Part shown: positions 16,214-24,601 of the stretch, in pieces
How the letters are laid out: each line of letters opens with the position of its first letter
Position numbering within the stretch: position 1 is the stretch's first letter
Assembly (NCBI GenBank): GCA_964619885.1
Contig: CAZUGA010000046.1
Location: forward strand, 1 to 35,343
Length of the DNA stretch: 35,343 nucleotides
Origin: CAZUGA01 sp964619885
GTDB lineage: Bacteria; Pseudomonadota; Gammaproteobacteria; Methylococcales; UBA1147
Direction: 5' to 3'
Program-made: the position numbers and the translations under genes
Notes under the pieces: model-generated
Told to the model about the DNA's origin: nothing
What the model saw: only the letters and a program-made list of their open reading frames with translations
The model's database searches: none

Positions 16214-18523
16214 CTATGCGCTGCTGACGCGTGCGATTTTAGCGGAAGTTTGCACGCTCCTGAGCATTTCAGCGGCGGCGACCATATTCTGTAACGCAGG
16301 TTTTACCTCTTCCCAGGTTCGGGTTTTGAGGCCGCAGTCCGGATTGATCCATAATCGGTCAGACGGAATCTTAGCTGCGGCGTTTTGCATCAGCCCTACA
16401 ATGGATTCGGTGCTAGGTGTATTCGGCGAATGAATATCGTAAACACCGGGGCCGATTTGGTTGGGGTAATTAAATTCATCGAAAACATCGAGCAGCTCCA
16501 TGTTGGAGCGGGAAGTTTCTATCGTGATCACATCGGCGTCCATCGCCGCGATTGAGTTAATAATATCGTTAAATTCTGAGTAGCACATATGCGTATGAAT
16601 CTGGGTGGTATCCTGTACGCCATTGGCGGCGATCTGGAATGAATTGACCGCCCAGTTTAGGTAGCTTTGCCACTGGGATTTTCTAAGCGGCATCCCTTCA
16701 CGCAAAGCTGCCTCGTCGATTTGTATGATGTTGATACCGGCTTTTTCCAAGTCCAATACTTCATCGCGCATAGCTAACGCAAGCTGTAAGCAGGTTTCGG
16801 CGCGGGATTGATCGTCGCGTACGAACGACCAGTTTAATAGCGTGACCGGGCCGGTTAGCATGCCCTTTAGTGGTTTGTTGGTGAGCGAGCTGGCGAAGTC
16901 TATCCAATCGCAGGTCATCGGCTTCGGCCGCGAAATATCGCCGAAAATGATCGGCGGTTTAACACAGCGTGAGCCATAAGACTGTACCCAACCGGCTTGG
17001 CTAAAAGCAACGCCGTCCAGTTGCTCGCCGAAATATTCAACCATGTCATTGCGCTCAGGCTCTCCGTGTACCAGCACATCCAAACCCAGTGCTTCCTGCT
17101 CGCGGATACAGCTTTCGATTTCTCGTTTCATTTGGGTTTGATAGGCTGCGCTATCCAATTCGCCATTGTTAAATTTTCGTCGAGTTTTACGGATTTCTAG
17201 GGTTTGCGGGAATGAACCGATTGTTGTCGTTGGAAACAGTGGAAGTTTCAATCGATCAGCTTGCCGCGGGTGACGCTCAACGTACGTCGATTGGCGTTGG
17301 GACATTGTATTGGTGACGCTGCTTACGCGTCGTTTGACCGAAAGATTATGGATTTGCATGGATGAATTGCGATCATCGATCGCCGTTGCGTTGTCCTTGA
17401 GTTGATGCACAACGCGATCCCGGCCGCAATTTAGCGCAGTCGACAAAATATCCAGTTCTTCCAGTTTTTGCTGCGCGAAAGCCAACCAGTGGTGAATATT
17501 GGGCGCTAAAGCTTCTTCATTTTCCAGATCCACCGGAACGTGCAGCAGCGAGCACGACGGTGCAATCCAGAGTCGCTCTTTCAAGCGCGCATGGACGGGT
17601 TCCAGCCGGTCCAATGTCGCATTCAAGTCGGTTTTCCAAATGTTACGACCGTCGACAACGCCCAACGATACAATTCGATGGGCGGGTGACCAATCGATCA
17701 ATTTGATCACTTCATCGCGCGCGCGAACCGCATCCAAATGAATTCCTTGTACCGGCAATTCGCAAACCAACGGCAGGTTTTTCTGTAGTTCGCCGAAGTA
17801 GGTCGCCAGCAAAATGTTGATGGGGGAGCTGTTTAAGCAATGGTAGCTTTGGCTCAGCGCGTGACGCCATTCTGCGCTAAGTTCCGTGACTAGAATCGGT
17901 TCGTCGATTTGGACCCATTCAACGCCACGCGTCTTAAGCCCGTTGAGCAATTCAACGTAGGCGGGCAGTATACGTTCCAGCATATCCAATTTATTTGATG
18001 CGTCCGTGGTTTTGCCCAACCATAGGTAGGTCACCGGGCCAATAATGACCGGTTTGACCGCGAAACCGAATTGTTGGGCCTCAGCGATTTGTGAATAGAG
18101 TCGATCCGTATTCAGGTTAAATTGCGTGGTGGCGTCGAATTCCGGCACGATATAGTGATAGTTGGTATCGAACCATTTGGTCATTTCCGCCGCGCGGACG
18201 TTGTTTGTTTCGGAATCTTGGCCAGAGCGGCCACGCGCGATTCGAAAATAGCGATCTAAATCGCTGCCCTCCATACGACGAAAGCGTTCCGGTAAGTTGC
18301 CCACGGTAAAGCTCATATCCAATACCTGATCGTACAAGGAAAAATCACCCACCGTGGTGAAATCCATATTTGATTGTTGCTGCCAGTGGGTTTCTCGCAG
18401 TTTTCTCACGATATCCAACAGGTCGTTTTCGCTTAGTTTTCCATTCCAGAAATGTTCCAATGCGAATTTTAGTTCTCGATTGGCACCGATGCGAGGGAAA
18501 CCTAGCGTGTGGGTCGTGACCAT
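16214..18523 (-). CDS. metE: Cobalamin-independent methionine synthase
   Basis: The 769-residue length is right for MetE. The enzyme transfers a methyl group from 5-methyltetrahydropteroyl-triglutamate to homocysteine in the cytoplasm, the last step of methionine synthesis. The N-terminal half begins TLGFPRIGANRELKFALE. The catalytic half begins LPLFPTTTIGSFPQT. Zinc ligands are visible in HTHMCYSEFND (the His-x-Cys pair) and in INPDCGLKTR (the second Cys). The IQIDEAALREGMPLR substrate motif is intact. AGGA lies about 8 nt before the ATG. It is transcribed divergently from metR across 96 bp, the arrangement in which MetR activates metE with homocysteine as co-effector. Confidence 0.97.
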   Translation of the reverse strand: MVTTHTLGFPRIGANRELKFALEHFWNGKLSENDLLDIVRKLRETHWQQQSNMDFTTVGDFSLYDQVLDMSFTVGNLPERFRRMEGSDLDRYFRIARGRSGQDSETNNVRAAEMTKWFDTNYHYIVPEFDATTQFNLNTDRLYSQIAEAQQFGFAVKPVIIGPVTYLWLGKTTDASNKLDMLERILPAYVELLNGLKTRGVEWVQIDEPILVTELSAEWRHALSQSYHCLNSSPINILLATYFGELQKNLPLVCELPVQGIHLDAVRARDEVIKLIDWSPAHRIVSLGVVDGRNIWKTDLNATLDRLEPVHARLKERLWIAPSCSLLHVPVDLENEEALAPNIHHWLAFAQQKLEELDILSTALNCGRDRVVHQLKDNATAIDDRNSSMQIHNLSVKRRVSSVTNTMSQRQSTYVERHPRQADRLKLPLFPTTTIGSFPQTLEIRKTRRKFNNGELDSAAYQTQMKREIESCIREQEALGLDVLVHGEPERNDMVEYFGEQLDGVAFSQAGWVQSYGSRCVKPPIIFGDISRPKPMTCDWIDFASSLTNKPLKGMLTGPVTLLNWSFVRDDQSRAETCLQLALAMRDEVLDLEKAGINIIQIDEAALREGMPLRKSQWQSYLNWAVNSFQIAANGVQDTTQIHTHMCYSEFNDIINSIAAMDADVITIETSRSNMELLDVFDEFNYPNQIGPGVYDIHSPNTPSTESIVGLMQNAAAKIPSDRLWINPDCGLKTRTWEEVKPALQNMVAAAEMLRSVQTSAKIARVSSA

Positions 18524-18619
18524 ATTTGCGTCCTGTAGTAAAAACAGGCGGCAGTTTAATCAACGAAAAACATAAATAAAAATGATAAAAATACATATAA
18601 TGATAAATTATATTTATGA
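18524..18619. promoter_or_regulatory. Divergent metE-metR control region
   Basis: This very AT-rich 96-bp gap must hold both promoters and the MetR sites. Visible elements are a direct repeat ATGATAAA (18582-18589 and 18600-18607, an 18-bp period) and an inverted repeat CATAAATA (18571-18578) / TATTTATG (18611-18618). The enterobacterial MetR consensus TGAA-N5-TTCA is not seen exactly, so these repeats are candidates, not proven operators. Confidence 0.5.
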
Positions 18620-19522
18620 ATGGCTATGATTGAACGCGCGCATCTTGAGATTCTTAGAGAGGTAGACCGGTTGGGTACGTTGACCGAGGCGGCTTCCAGT
18701 TTGTGCGTAACTCAACCGGCATTGAGCCATTCAATCAAAAAATTGGAACAACGGCTTGGGGTTAAAGTTTGGTCAAAAGACGGGCGAATGCTGCGCCTGA
18801 CGCAAGCAGGACGTTCGTTACTATCGCTGGCCAATCGAATTCTACCCCAATTGGAACACGCCGAAACCTTGATGCAGCAATACGCCCAGGGTAGTCGGGG
18901 CATATTGAGAATCGGCATGGAATGCCATCCTTGCTACCGTTGGCTGCTGCGGGTTGTGTCTCCGTTCTTGCAACGGTGGCCTGGGGTCGATCTGGATGTA
19001 AAGCAGGAGTTTCAATTTGGCGGTATCGGCGCGTTGCTCAATTGCGATATTGATTTGTTGGTGACGCCCGACCCGTTATTCAAGCCGGGACTCATATTCG
19101 AACCGGTATTCGATTATGAGTTGGTTATCGTTGTGTCGAATTCGCATCCGCTGTCGAATAAACCGACTGTTGCGCCGAATGAGTTGGTCGATGAAACCTT
19201 AGTGACCTATCCGGTGGCGATAGAGCGTTTGGATGTTTACAGCCAATTTATGCTGCCGGCGAACTGTAGCCCGAAGCAACGAAAAGTTATCGAAACGACC
19301 GATATCATGCTGGAATTAGTCGCTGCTGGCAGGGCTATTACCGCGCTACCCGATTGGTTGGTGGAGGGCTATTCGAAGACGCTGCCGGTCAATTCGGTTC
19401 GAATGGGATCCGATGGCGTTCACAAACAGATTTTCATCGGCGCGCGCGCTGCGGATCAACAAATTGAATACCTCGAAAGTTTTGTCAAGATGGCCAAGAA
19501 TATCGGTCAATCTTTCGCTTAG
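18620..19522 (+). CDS. metR: LysR-family regulator of methionine synthesis
   Basis: 300 residues. An N-terminal winged helix-turn-helix (about 1-62) contains GTLTEAASSLCVTQPALSHSIKKLEQRLG. The effector domain has IGMECHPCYRWL and the core FDYELVIVVSNSHPL, very close to MetR, where this Cys/His-rich stretch follows the linker helix. Position divergent from metE supports the name. The reading frame can start at 18620 or at the second ATG (18626), which would give the MIE... start common in MetR; neither has an obvious Shine-Dalgarno site. Like other LysR proteins it probably represses its own gene. Confidence 0.92.
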   Translation: MAMIERAHLEILREVDRLGTLTEAASSLCVTQPALSHSIKKLEQRLGVKVWSKDGRMLRLTQAGRSLLSLANRILPQLEHAETLMQQYAQGSRGILRIGMECHPCYRWLLRVVSPFLQRWPGVDLDVKQEFQFGGIGALLNCDIDLLVTPDPLFKPGLIFEPVFDYELVIVVSNSHPLSNKPTVAPNELVDETLVTYPVAIERLDVYSQFMLPANCSPKQRKVIETTDIMLELVAAGRAITALPDWLVEGYSKTLPVNSVRMGSDGVHKQIFIGARAADQQIEYLESFVKMAKNIGQSFA

Positions 19523-19722
19523 CCGGTGTACGGATGACTTAATTGAAAATCAAATTTGGCAATTCAAATTGTTTCATAGCTGTAATATTAGATTCGTATA
19601 CCGGTTGTTAGATTGGACTGATAGCGGATGAGTCATTTGAGTGACGGGTCCAAGCGAAAGTCTTAATTTCTCTGTATTTGAACTAGGTAGTAGACAGCAT
19701 AAATCTAACCTATGGGAATCCT

Positions 19723-20649
19723 ATGATTCAAAATTTTGGCCGGCAGGGAAGGGTACTGATAATTTACAATCCGATTTCTAGCGGAGGGAAAAGCGAAGCC
19801 ATGGCCCGGCAGTTTGGTGAATCCCTGACCAAATGTGGCTACACGGTTGCTATTTGTGAATCGGAAAAAAGGATGAAAGCCTATCAGCGAATGATCGATA
19901 AAATTGATGGCAGCGATCTGGTAGTCGTGGTCGGTGGCGATGGGACGGTTAGGAAACTGTTGCCGGTGCTAAGTCAAAGCGGTACACCGGTTTACGTCGT
20001 GCCAGCCGGCAACGAGTCTTTATTCGCGCGCTATTACAATATGAGCGCGGACCCAACAAAGTTAATTCAGGCGATCTTTCAAGGAAAACACCGGCCTCAA
20101 TATTACGGCTATATAGAGGGCGATACGATTAATGGAAAAAAGCCATTTTTCATTATGGCATCGATGGGGTTGGATTCACTGACCGTTAAAAAAATCGGGG
20201 CAAGGCGCGGACCTGTCAACGATTGGGTTTACATCCGGTATGGCCTTCGCGCGCTTTGGTCGCTGCATCACCCTAAGGTTTCCATCGAAGTCGATGGCGA
20301 GACTGTTATCGATCATCAGACTGGATTCCCGATCATTGCAAACAGTCCGGCTTACGCTAAGGATTTGCGGATCGTTCCCAGCGCAAATCCGTCGGACAAA
20401 TCACTAATAGTTGGCTTTCTTGCTGGTGCAGGGCGCTATCACGAACTGGTTAAAGCCGTTCGAATTTTGCAAAAACGGCCGGCAGGGTTACCGCTACAGT
20501 TCTTTTCCGGGCAGCGTATTGCACTGACGGTCCATCAGCCGAGCTATCCGCTGCAGGTAGATGGAGACTATTTCGGCGATCGGGATATTATTGCGGGCAA
20601 TACGGTGCATTTCGGTGTTAGCTCCAAACCAATATATGTGTTGGCTTAA
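19723..20649 (+). CDS. Diacylglycerol/lipid kinase family protein
   Basis: 308 residues with the DAGK catalytic fold. The N-terminal strand-loop VLIIYNPISSGGKSEAMA (about 11-28) and nucleotide-binding GGDGT at 71-75 are both present, followed by VPAGNESLFARYY at 93-105, a variant of the usual GTGNDFAR. The C-terminal beta-sandwich contains HQTGFPIIANSPAYAKDLRI and ends LQVDGDYFGDRD, the usual PLQ(V)DGE segment. Members phosphorylate diacylglycerol, sphingoid bases or phosphatidylglycerol at the membrane. The replaced second motif makes the exact lipid uncertain. The gene stands alone, tail to tail with pqqE. Confidence 0.85.
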   Translation: MIQNFGRQGRVLIIYNPISSGGKSEAMARQFGESLTKCGYTVAICESEKRMKAYQRMIDKIDGSDLVVVVGGDGTVRKLLPVLSQSGTPVYVVPAGNESLFARYYNMSADPTKLIQAIFQGKHRPQYYGYIEGDTINGKKPFFIMASMGLDSLTVKKIGARRGPVNDWVYIRYGLRALWSLHHPKVSIEVDGETVIDHQTGFPIIANSPAYAKDLRIVPSANPSDKSLIVGFLAGAGRYHELVKAVRILQKRPAGLPLQFFSGQRIALTVHQPSYPLQVDGDYFGDRDIIAGNTVHFGVSSKPIYVLA

Positions 20650-20839
20650 TCCTTATATTTCGGTGTTGCGATTTCTCTTTTTGAGGCTAGGTTGGAAATC
20701 TTGTCGCTTAAGAATGCGCACGGAATGGCATTTCGCGGCTTAATCTTTAAAAAGCGCTTAAATAATTGTTAATACAAAGATTTGACGCTAAAAAAATATA
20801 TCTTGTTGTGCCGGATTTACCTTTTGGTCGCTCTTTGGC

Positions 20840-21979
20840 CTACAAGCTTTTTGCGCCTATTGACTTAGAGTTTTTCGGGTTGCGGAACACCATGGGTTGG
20901 GGAATCTCGCTTTGACTATGTGTTGCCCCAGCTGCGATTGCATCCAGCACAACATTATGGTCCGGCGACAGGCTGCAGACGGGGTCTCCATTTGCCGGGT
21001 CACCCGTTAGCATGAATGCTTGACAGCGGCAGCCGCCAAAGTCTTTGTTTTTTTCCGGGCAGCTTCGGCAAGGTTCTTTCATCCATGTGTCGCCGCGGAA
21101 ATGGTTGAAAGCTTCCGATTGCTCCCAGATTTCTTTGATGCTCAGATCTTTGACGTTGGGGCAGTCCAATCCGGGTAGATTACGCGCGGAATGGCAGGGT
21201 AATGCGACGCCATCCGGCGCGATGGTCAGAAACGTTGTACCCCAACCGTTCATGCAGGCTTTGGGGCGATCTTCGTAATAATCGGGAACGACATAGTAGA
21301 TTTTCATCTTTCCCTTCATTTTTTCTTTGTAAGCTTGCGCGATTTCCTCGGCTTGCTCGAATTGCTCGCGGCTGGGTAGCAGGCTATCACGGTTAAGGCG
21401 CGCCCAGCCGTAATATTGGGTATTTGCGAGCTCGACATAATCGGCGCCCAGGTCAGCGGCCATATCCAGAATGCTTTCCATCTGGTGAATATTCTGTCGG
21501 TGAATTACGACGCACAATACCATCGGGTAGCCGTGTTTTTTGATCAAGCGAGCAACTTCACGCTTGTCGTCAAAGCTGGTGGTCCCTGCGATGTAATCAC
21601 TAAGATCGCGACTGCTGGCTTGAATGCTCAATTGGATATGATCCAGACCGGCATTTTTGAGGGCTACGATACGTTGCTCGGATAACCCATAGCCGGATGT
21701 GATCAGATTGCTGTAATAGCCTAAGTTTCCTGCATGGTCCACCAATTCTGTCAGGTCCTGTCGTACCAGCGGCTCTCCACCGGAAAATCCCAGCTGTACC
21801 GCGCCCATTCCCCGAGCTTGACTGAGTACCCGTTTCCAGTCATCGGTGCTCATCTCGGCATCGTGCTGGGCAAAATCGATGGGGTTAGAACAGTATGGGC
21901 ATTGCAGCGGGCAAGCGTAAGTCAGCTCGGCCAATAGCCAGCGCGGTTTGCTAATTTCCGCTTTGTCGGATCCAGCCAT
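20840..21979 (-). CDS. pqqE: PQQ synthesis radical-SAM enzyme PqqE
   Basis: PqqE forms the C-C bond between Glu and Tyr of PqqA, the first step of PQQ synthesis, using S-adenosylmethionine. The CPLQCPYC motif binds the radical-SAM 4Fe-4S cluster (Cys 23, 27 and 30 from this start). The SPASM region carries further clusters: CHSARNLPGLDC, then EPCRSCPEKNKDFGGCRCQAF and PVCSLSPDH. I start at the ATG at 21979; a TTG at 21991 in the same frame would add four residues. The start overlaps the end of pqqD by 29 nt, which points to coupled translation. It is the last gene of the operon; no pqqF-type protease follows. Confidence 0.96.
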   Translation of the reverse strand: MAGSDKAEISKPRWLLAELTYACPLQCPYCSNPIDFAQHDAEMSTDDWKRVLSQARGMGAVQLGFSGGEPLVRQDLTELVDHAGNLGYYSNLITSGYGLSEQRIVALKNAGLDHIQLSIQASSRDLSDYIAGTTSFDDKREVARLIKKHGYPMVLCVVIHRQNIHQMESILDMAADLGADYVELANTQYYGWARLNRDSLLPSREQFEQAEEIAQAYKEKMKGKMKIYYVVPDYYEDRPKACMNGWGTTFLTIAPDGVALPCHSARNLPGLDCPNVKDLSIKEIWEQSEAFNHFRGDTWMKEPCRSCPEKNKDFGGCRCQAFMLTGDPANGDPVCSLSPDHNVVLDAIAAGATHSQSEIPQPMVFRNPKNSKSIGAKSL

Positions 21980-22229
21980 TTTCGAAGGCAATGTTGATGA
22001 ATTCGCTGATGTCGGATTTTAATCCGGTGGTTTGGAATTTATTTTCCAGGGTTTGGACGATGCCGTCGAGGGTCCGGGTGCCATCGCAAAGCTTTAAGAT
22101 TTCCGCCGAGCTGCTATTCAGTTCCACCATTCCCTCTGGGTATAGGATCACATCTTTTTGCTGTGCTTCCTCCCATTGCAACCGGTGCATGGGGGAAAAA
22201 CCGATCAGTGCGTCGGGCTCAATGGTCAT
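21951..22229 (-). CDS. pqqD: PqqA-binding chaperone PqqD
   Basis: About 92 residues. PqqD binds the PqqA peptide and presents it to PqqE; it is a small RiPP recognition-element protein. Typical pieces are GFSPMHRLQWEEAQQKDVIL near the start, YPEGMVELNSSSAEILKLCDG, and the C-terminal FINIAFENGWI. The ATG at 22229 is preferred over the TTG at 22235 in the same frame. It lies 6 nt after the pqqC stop and overlaps pqqE, so all three are one transcript. Confidence 0.95.
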   Translation of the reverse strand: MTIEPDALIGFSPMHRLQWEEAQQKDVILYPEGMVELNSSSAEILKLCDGTRTLDGIVQTLENKFQTTGLKSDISEFINIAFENGWIRQSGN

Positions 22230-22235
22230 GATCAA

Positions 22236-22970
22236 TCATTCTTCTACATTGAAATAGGGCGGCATCTCGTTAATATACGCCAAGTACATTGCGTCGGCCA
22301 TGGTCCACAAGATATTCAGCTTGAATTTCAAAATATCCAACATGCGTTCTTGTTGCTGGCGGGTTTTGTACCAATCCAGCGTGATTTCCAAGCCGTGCTC
22401 AACGTCGCGCCTGGCTTGACCCAGGCGGTTGCGGAAATAGGCCAAGCCTTGGTCATCGATCCAAGGGTAATGTTCCGGCCAATTGGCTAGTCTTTGTTTG
22501 TGTATGCTAGGTGCAAATAATTCGGTCAAGGAGGAGCTGGCCGCTTCGTGCCATTCGGCGGTGCGAGCGAAGTTAAGATAGGCGTCAACGGCAAACTTGA
22601 CACCCGGCAACACGTGCTCCAGTGACGTGATTTCATCTCGAGTCAAGCCGGTTGCGAGTCCCAGTTGGATCCAGGCTTCAATGCCCCCTCCGGGGTTGTC
22701 CGTACTGCCATCGTGATCTAGAATGCGCTGTATCCAGATGGTTCGGGTCTTGCGGTCCGGGCAGTTAGCGAGAATCGCCGCATCTTTCTGGGGGATATTG
22801 ATCTGGTAATAAAACCGGTTAGCGACCCAACCTTGGATTTGTTTGCGGTTCAATTTACCCTGGTGCATTAGCACGTGGTAGGGATGGTGGATATGGTAGT
22901 ATTTTTCCATTCCACGCAGTTTGGCATCGAAATCTTTGCGTGACCACGGCGTCGACTGGGTGTCCGTCAT
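22236..22970 (-). CDS. pqqC: Pyrroloquinoline-quinone synthase PqqC
   Basis: 244 residues, cofactor-free oxidase of the TenA-like helical fold. It performs the final ring closure and eight-electron oxidation of AHQQ to PQQ. The substrate-site stretch YYHIHHPYHVLMHQG (about 24-38) and the conserved RFYYQINIPQKDAAILANCPD are intact, as is the DHDGSTDNPGGGIEAWIQL loop. The start overlaps the pqqB stop in an ATGA (22967-22970), so translation is coupled. Confidence 0.97.
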   Translation of the reverse strand: MTDTQSTPWSRKDFDAKLRGMEKYYHIHHPYHVLMHQGKLNRKQIQGWVANRFYYQINIPQKDAAILANCPDRKTRTIWIQRILDHDGSTDNPGGGIEAWIQLGLATGLTRDEITSLEHVLPGVKFAVDAYLNFARTAEWHEAASSSLTELFAPSIHKQRLANWPEHYPWIDDQGLAYFRNRLGQARRDVEHGLEITLDWYKTRQQQERMLDILKFKLNILWTMADAMYLAYINEMPPYFNVEE

Positions 22971-23878
22971 AAATCGATTTCCATGCCATCGAAGGAAACT
23001 TCAATACCCGCAGATTCCACAGTTTTCCGCTGTTCCGAATCCTCGTCCAGAATCGGATTGGTATTGTTAATGTGAATAAGAACCCGTCGTGACTGGGGTA
23101 ATTCGCCTAGTACCTTGAGCATTCCGTGGTCCCCGGATTGTGGCAGGTGGCCCATGTCGCTGGCTTTTTTGTGACCGGTGCCGGCATGTTCCATTTCGTC
23201 TTCGCGCCAAAAAGTTCCATCGACCAATACGCAATCGGCATTTTGCATGGCTTGGTGTACATGGGGTTCGATCTGACCCAGGCCCGGGGAATAATAAAGC
23301 TTTTTACCCGTCGAGATCTGTTCTATGGTTACACCAATGTTATCACCTTCGTGCGGATCATGTCGGTGCGGGGAATAGGGCGGTGCTTTACTTTTTAGTG
23401 AGTGTGGCCAGAAGCGCAGGTCGTCTATGCCGGGGATCTCGAAACTGCTGCTGTCTAGTGGAATCGGGTGATGGTTGACGCCGCAATAATCGTCTAACAT
23501 CTTGAAAATTGGGAATCCCGAAGACAGATCTTGTTTGACCATCTCGCTACAATATATATTTAGTGGCGTGCCTTCGCGCAAAATTAACAAACCGGTGGTG
23601 TGGTCGATTTGGCTGTCAATCAGAATAATCGCCTTAATCCCAGTGTCACGCATTCCTGTTCTGGGTTGCAGACCAGGAAATGCTTCAATTTGCGCGCGTA
23701 TGTCCGGTGAGGCGTTGAATAAAACCCAGTTGTTCTGGTCGCTGCTCACGGCGATAGATGATTGGGTGCGCGCTACGGCGTTGATTTCTCCGTTTCGCAG
23801 ACGGTGACAATTTTGACAGTTACAGTTCCATTGTGGGAAGCCGCCGCCGGCGCCTGAACCTAAAACTCTGACTTTCAT
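22967..23878 (-). CDS. pqqB: PQQ synthesis metallo-beta-lactamase-fold protein PqqB
   Basis: 303 residues. The N-terminus MKVRVLGSGAGGGFPQWNC and the adjacent Cys 19, 21 and 24 (structural zinc) are characteristic. The metal-centre loop is SQIDHTTGLL instead of the full HxHxDH. PqqB is a hydroxylase acting on the Glu-Tyr intermediate. Near the C-terminus RRVLIHINNTNPILDEDS is also typical. The gene begins about 150 nt after pqqA with a strong terminator between, so it is reached only by read-through from the pqqA promoter unless a second promoter lies in the gap. Confidence 0.96.
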   Translation of the reverse strand: MKVRVLGSGAGGGFPQWNCNCQNCHRLRNGEINAVARTQSSIAVSSDQNNWVLFNASPDIRAQIEAFPGLQPRTGMRDTGIKAIILIDSQIDHTTGLLILREGTPLNIYCSEMVKQDLSSGFPIFKMLDDYCGVNHHPIPLDSSSFEIPGIDDLRFWPHSLKSKAPPYSPHRHDPHEGDNIGVTIEQISTGKKLYYSPGLGQIEPHVHQAMQNADCVLVDGTFWREDEMEHAGTGHKKASDMGHLPQSGDHGMLKVLGELPQSRRVLIHINNTNPILDEDSEQRKTVESAGIEVSFDGMEIDL

Positions 23879-23980
23879 GATTAAGTTTGGGTGTGAGTAC
23901 TGGCGTTGATAATCGGCTTGGTTGACAGGTGCCGAATCGCCGTTGCGGTAAACTGAATTAAACTATACGTTAAAACTAAA

Positions 23981-24008
23981 ACGGGGCTCCATTGTTATGG
24001 AACCCCGT
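23981..24008 (-). terminator. Intrinsic terminator/attenuator between pqqA and pqqB
   Basis: On the minus strand ACGGGGTTCCAT pairs with ATGGAGCCCCGT around an AACA loop. All 12 positions pair if one U-G is allowed. TTTTAGTTTTAA follows directly. It sits 18 nt after the pqqA stop and about 100 nt before pqqB. This would let most transcripts end after pqqA, giving more peptide substrate than enzymes. Confidence 0.85.
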
Positions 24009-24026
24009 GGAATACTGATCGGTTGA

Positions 24027-24101
24027 TTAACGATTGTAGATATACATCGTTACTTCAAAGCCGAAACGAAGATCATTGTAGCTTGGTTTTTCCCACTTCA
24101 T
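24027..24101 (-). CDS. pqqA: PQQ precursor peptide PqqA
   Basis: A 24-residue peptide starting MKWEKPSYNDLRFGFEV. Glu 16 and Tyr 20, in FEVTMY, are the residues cross-linked by PqqE and from which all carbon and nitrogen atoms of PQQ come. The length and both residues match known PqqA peptides exactly. AGGAGGT (plus-strand 24111-24117) lies 9 nt before the ATG and is one of the strongest ribosome binding sites in the window. Confidence 0.97.
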   Translation of the reverse strand: MKWEKPSYNDLRFGFEVTMYIYNR

Positions 24102-24128
24102 ATCCGCTATACCTCCTAAATCAAATAG

Positions 24129-24160
24129 GTTACAAAATTCGTCGAGCTTTGTAACAAAGC
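24129..24160 (-). promoter_or_regulatory. Overlapping palindromes in the pqqA leader
   Basis: On the minus strand GCTTTGTTACAAAGC (24160-24146) is a 15-bp palindrome with TTA in the middle. Its central GTTACAAA also pairs with TTTGTAAC at 24136-24129 over an 11-nt loop, so as RNA the two hairpins exclude each other. As DNA they form repeated TTTGT/ACAAA half-sites right at the predicted transcription start. Either an operator or an RNA switch could use this. Confidence 0.5.
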
Positions 24161-24167
24161 TAATCGA

Positions 24168-24196
24168 AGTATACGACGCATAAAATCGGAAAGCAA
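24168..24196 (-). promoter_or_regulatory. Predicted sigma70 promoter of pqqABCDE
   Basis: On the minus strand TTGCTT (24196-24191) and TATACT (24173-24168) are separated by exactly 17 bp. The predicted start near 24161 gives a leader of about 60 nt that includes the two palindromes and the strong ribosome binding site of pqqA. Confidence 0.65.
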
Positions 24197-24285
24197 TATA
24201 GAGTGATCGGCCAAGCCAAATTCATCTTGGCTTTTGCCGAGATTGGGTTAATTTTATTTCAATAAATCAAGGTGTATTAGGGTTG

Positions 24286-24596
24286 CTAGACTGTTTCCAT
24301 GAGTATTATTCAAGTGGCGGCAGTGGTAAATAAATTGATCTTGGCGCTTGTAACGCCGGTGATAAAGTTATCGAGATAATCTCAAGCCTGATTTTGAATG
24401 CCCCAGAATTGTTGCGATTGTAGCCCGTATTCCGCATCGCTCGAGCTTCTTAGCCGGCTGGTATCAATTTTCTTTCATTACGGGTTTACTACGTGAGATG
24501 ACTTCGGTGCCATTTACGTCACTTTTGCCTCGATAGCCTCGATCACCAAATTTCTTGTGAATATCTGGGTGAAATTCGCGATGTTCGCAGTGTTAT
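24286..24596 (-). pseudogene. Decayed DDE transposase remnant (IS5/IS1182-like C-terminus)
   Basis: Reading the minus strand from 24596 gives HPDIHKKFGDRGYRGKSDV, the DRGYRG region of IS5/IS1182-like transposases. After an in-frame stop comes YQPAKKLERCGIRATIATI with LGHSKSGLR, matching the usual KKxxRxRAAIEPVIGHLK segment but with the catalytic Glu lost. After another frame change FITGVTSAKINLFTTAAT matches the terminal KINLLMAAxAW region. Stops and frameshifts are many, and the first part of the gene is absent. No intact terminal inverted repeats are visible. The relic begins 6 bp after the HDOD gene and ends about 90 bp before the pqqA promoter. Confidence 0.7.
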
Positions 24597-24601
24597 TCAG
24601 T

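Noticed and set aside
24213..24233. AAGCCAA/TTGGCTT hairpin upstream of the pqq promoter as a terminator
   Set aside because: The stem is only 7 bp, the T-run is four bases, and no gene ends next to it on the matching strand; I could not assign a role.
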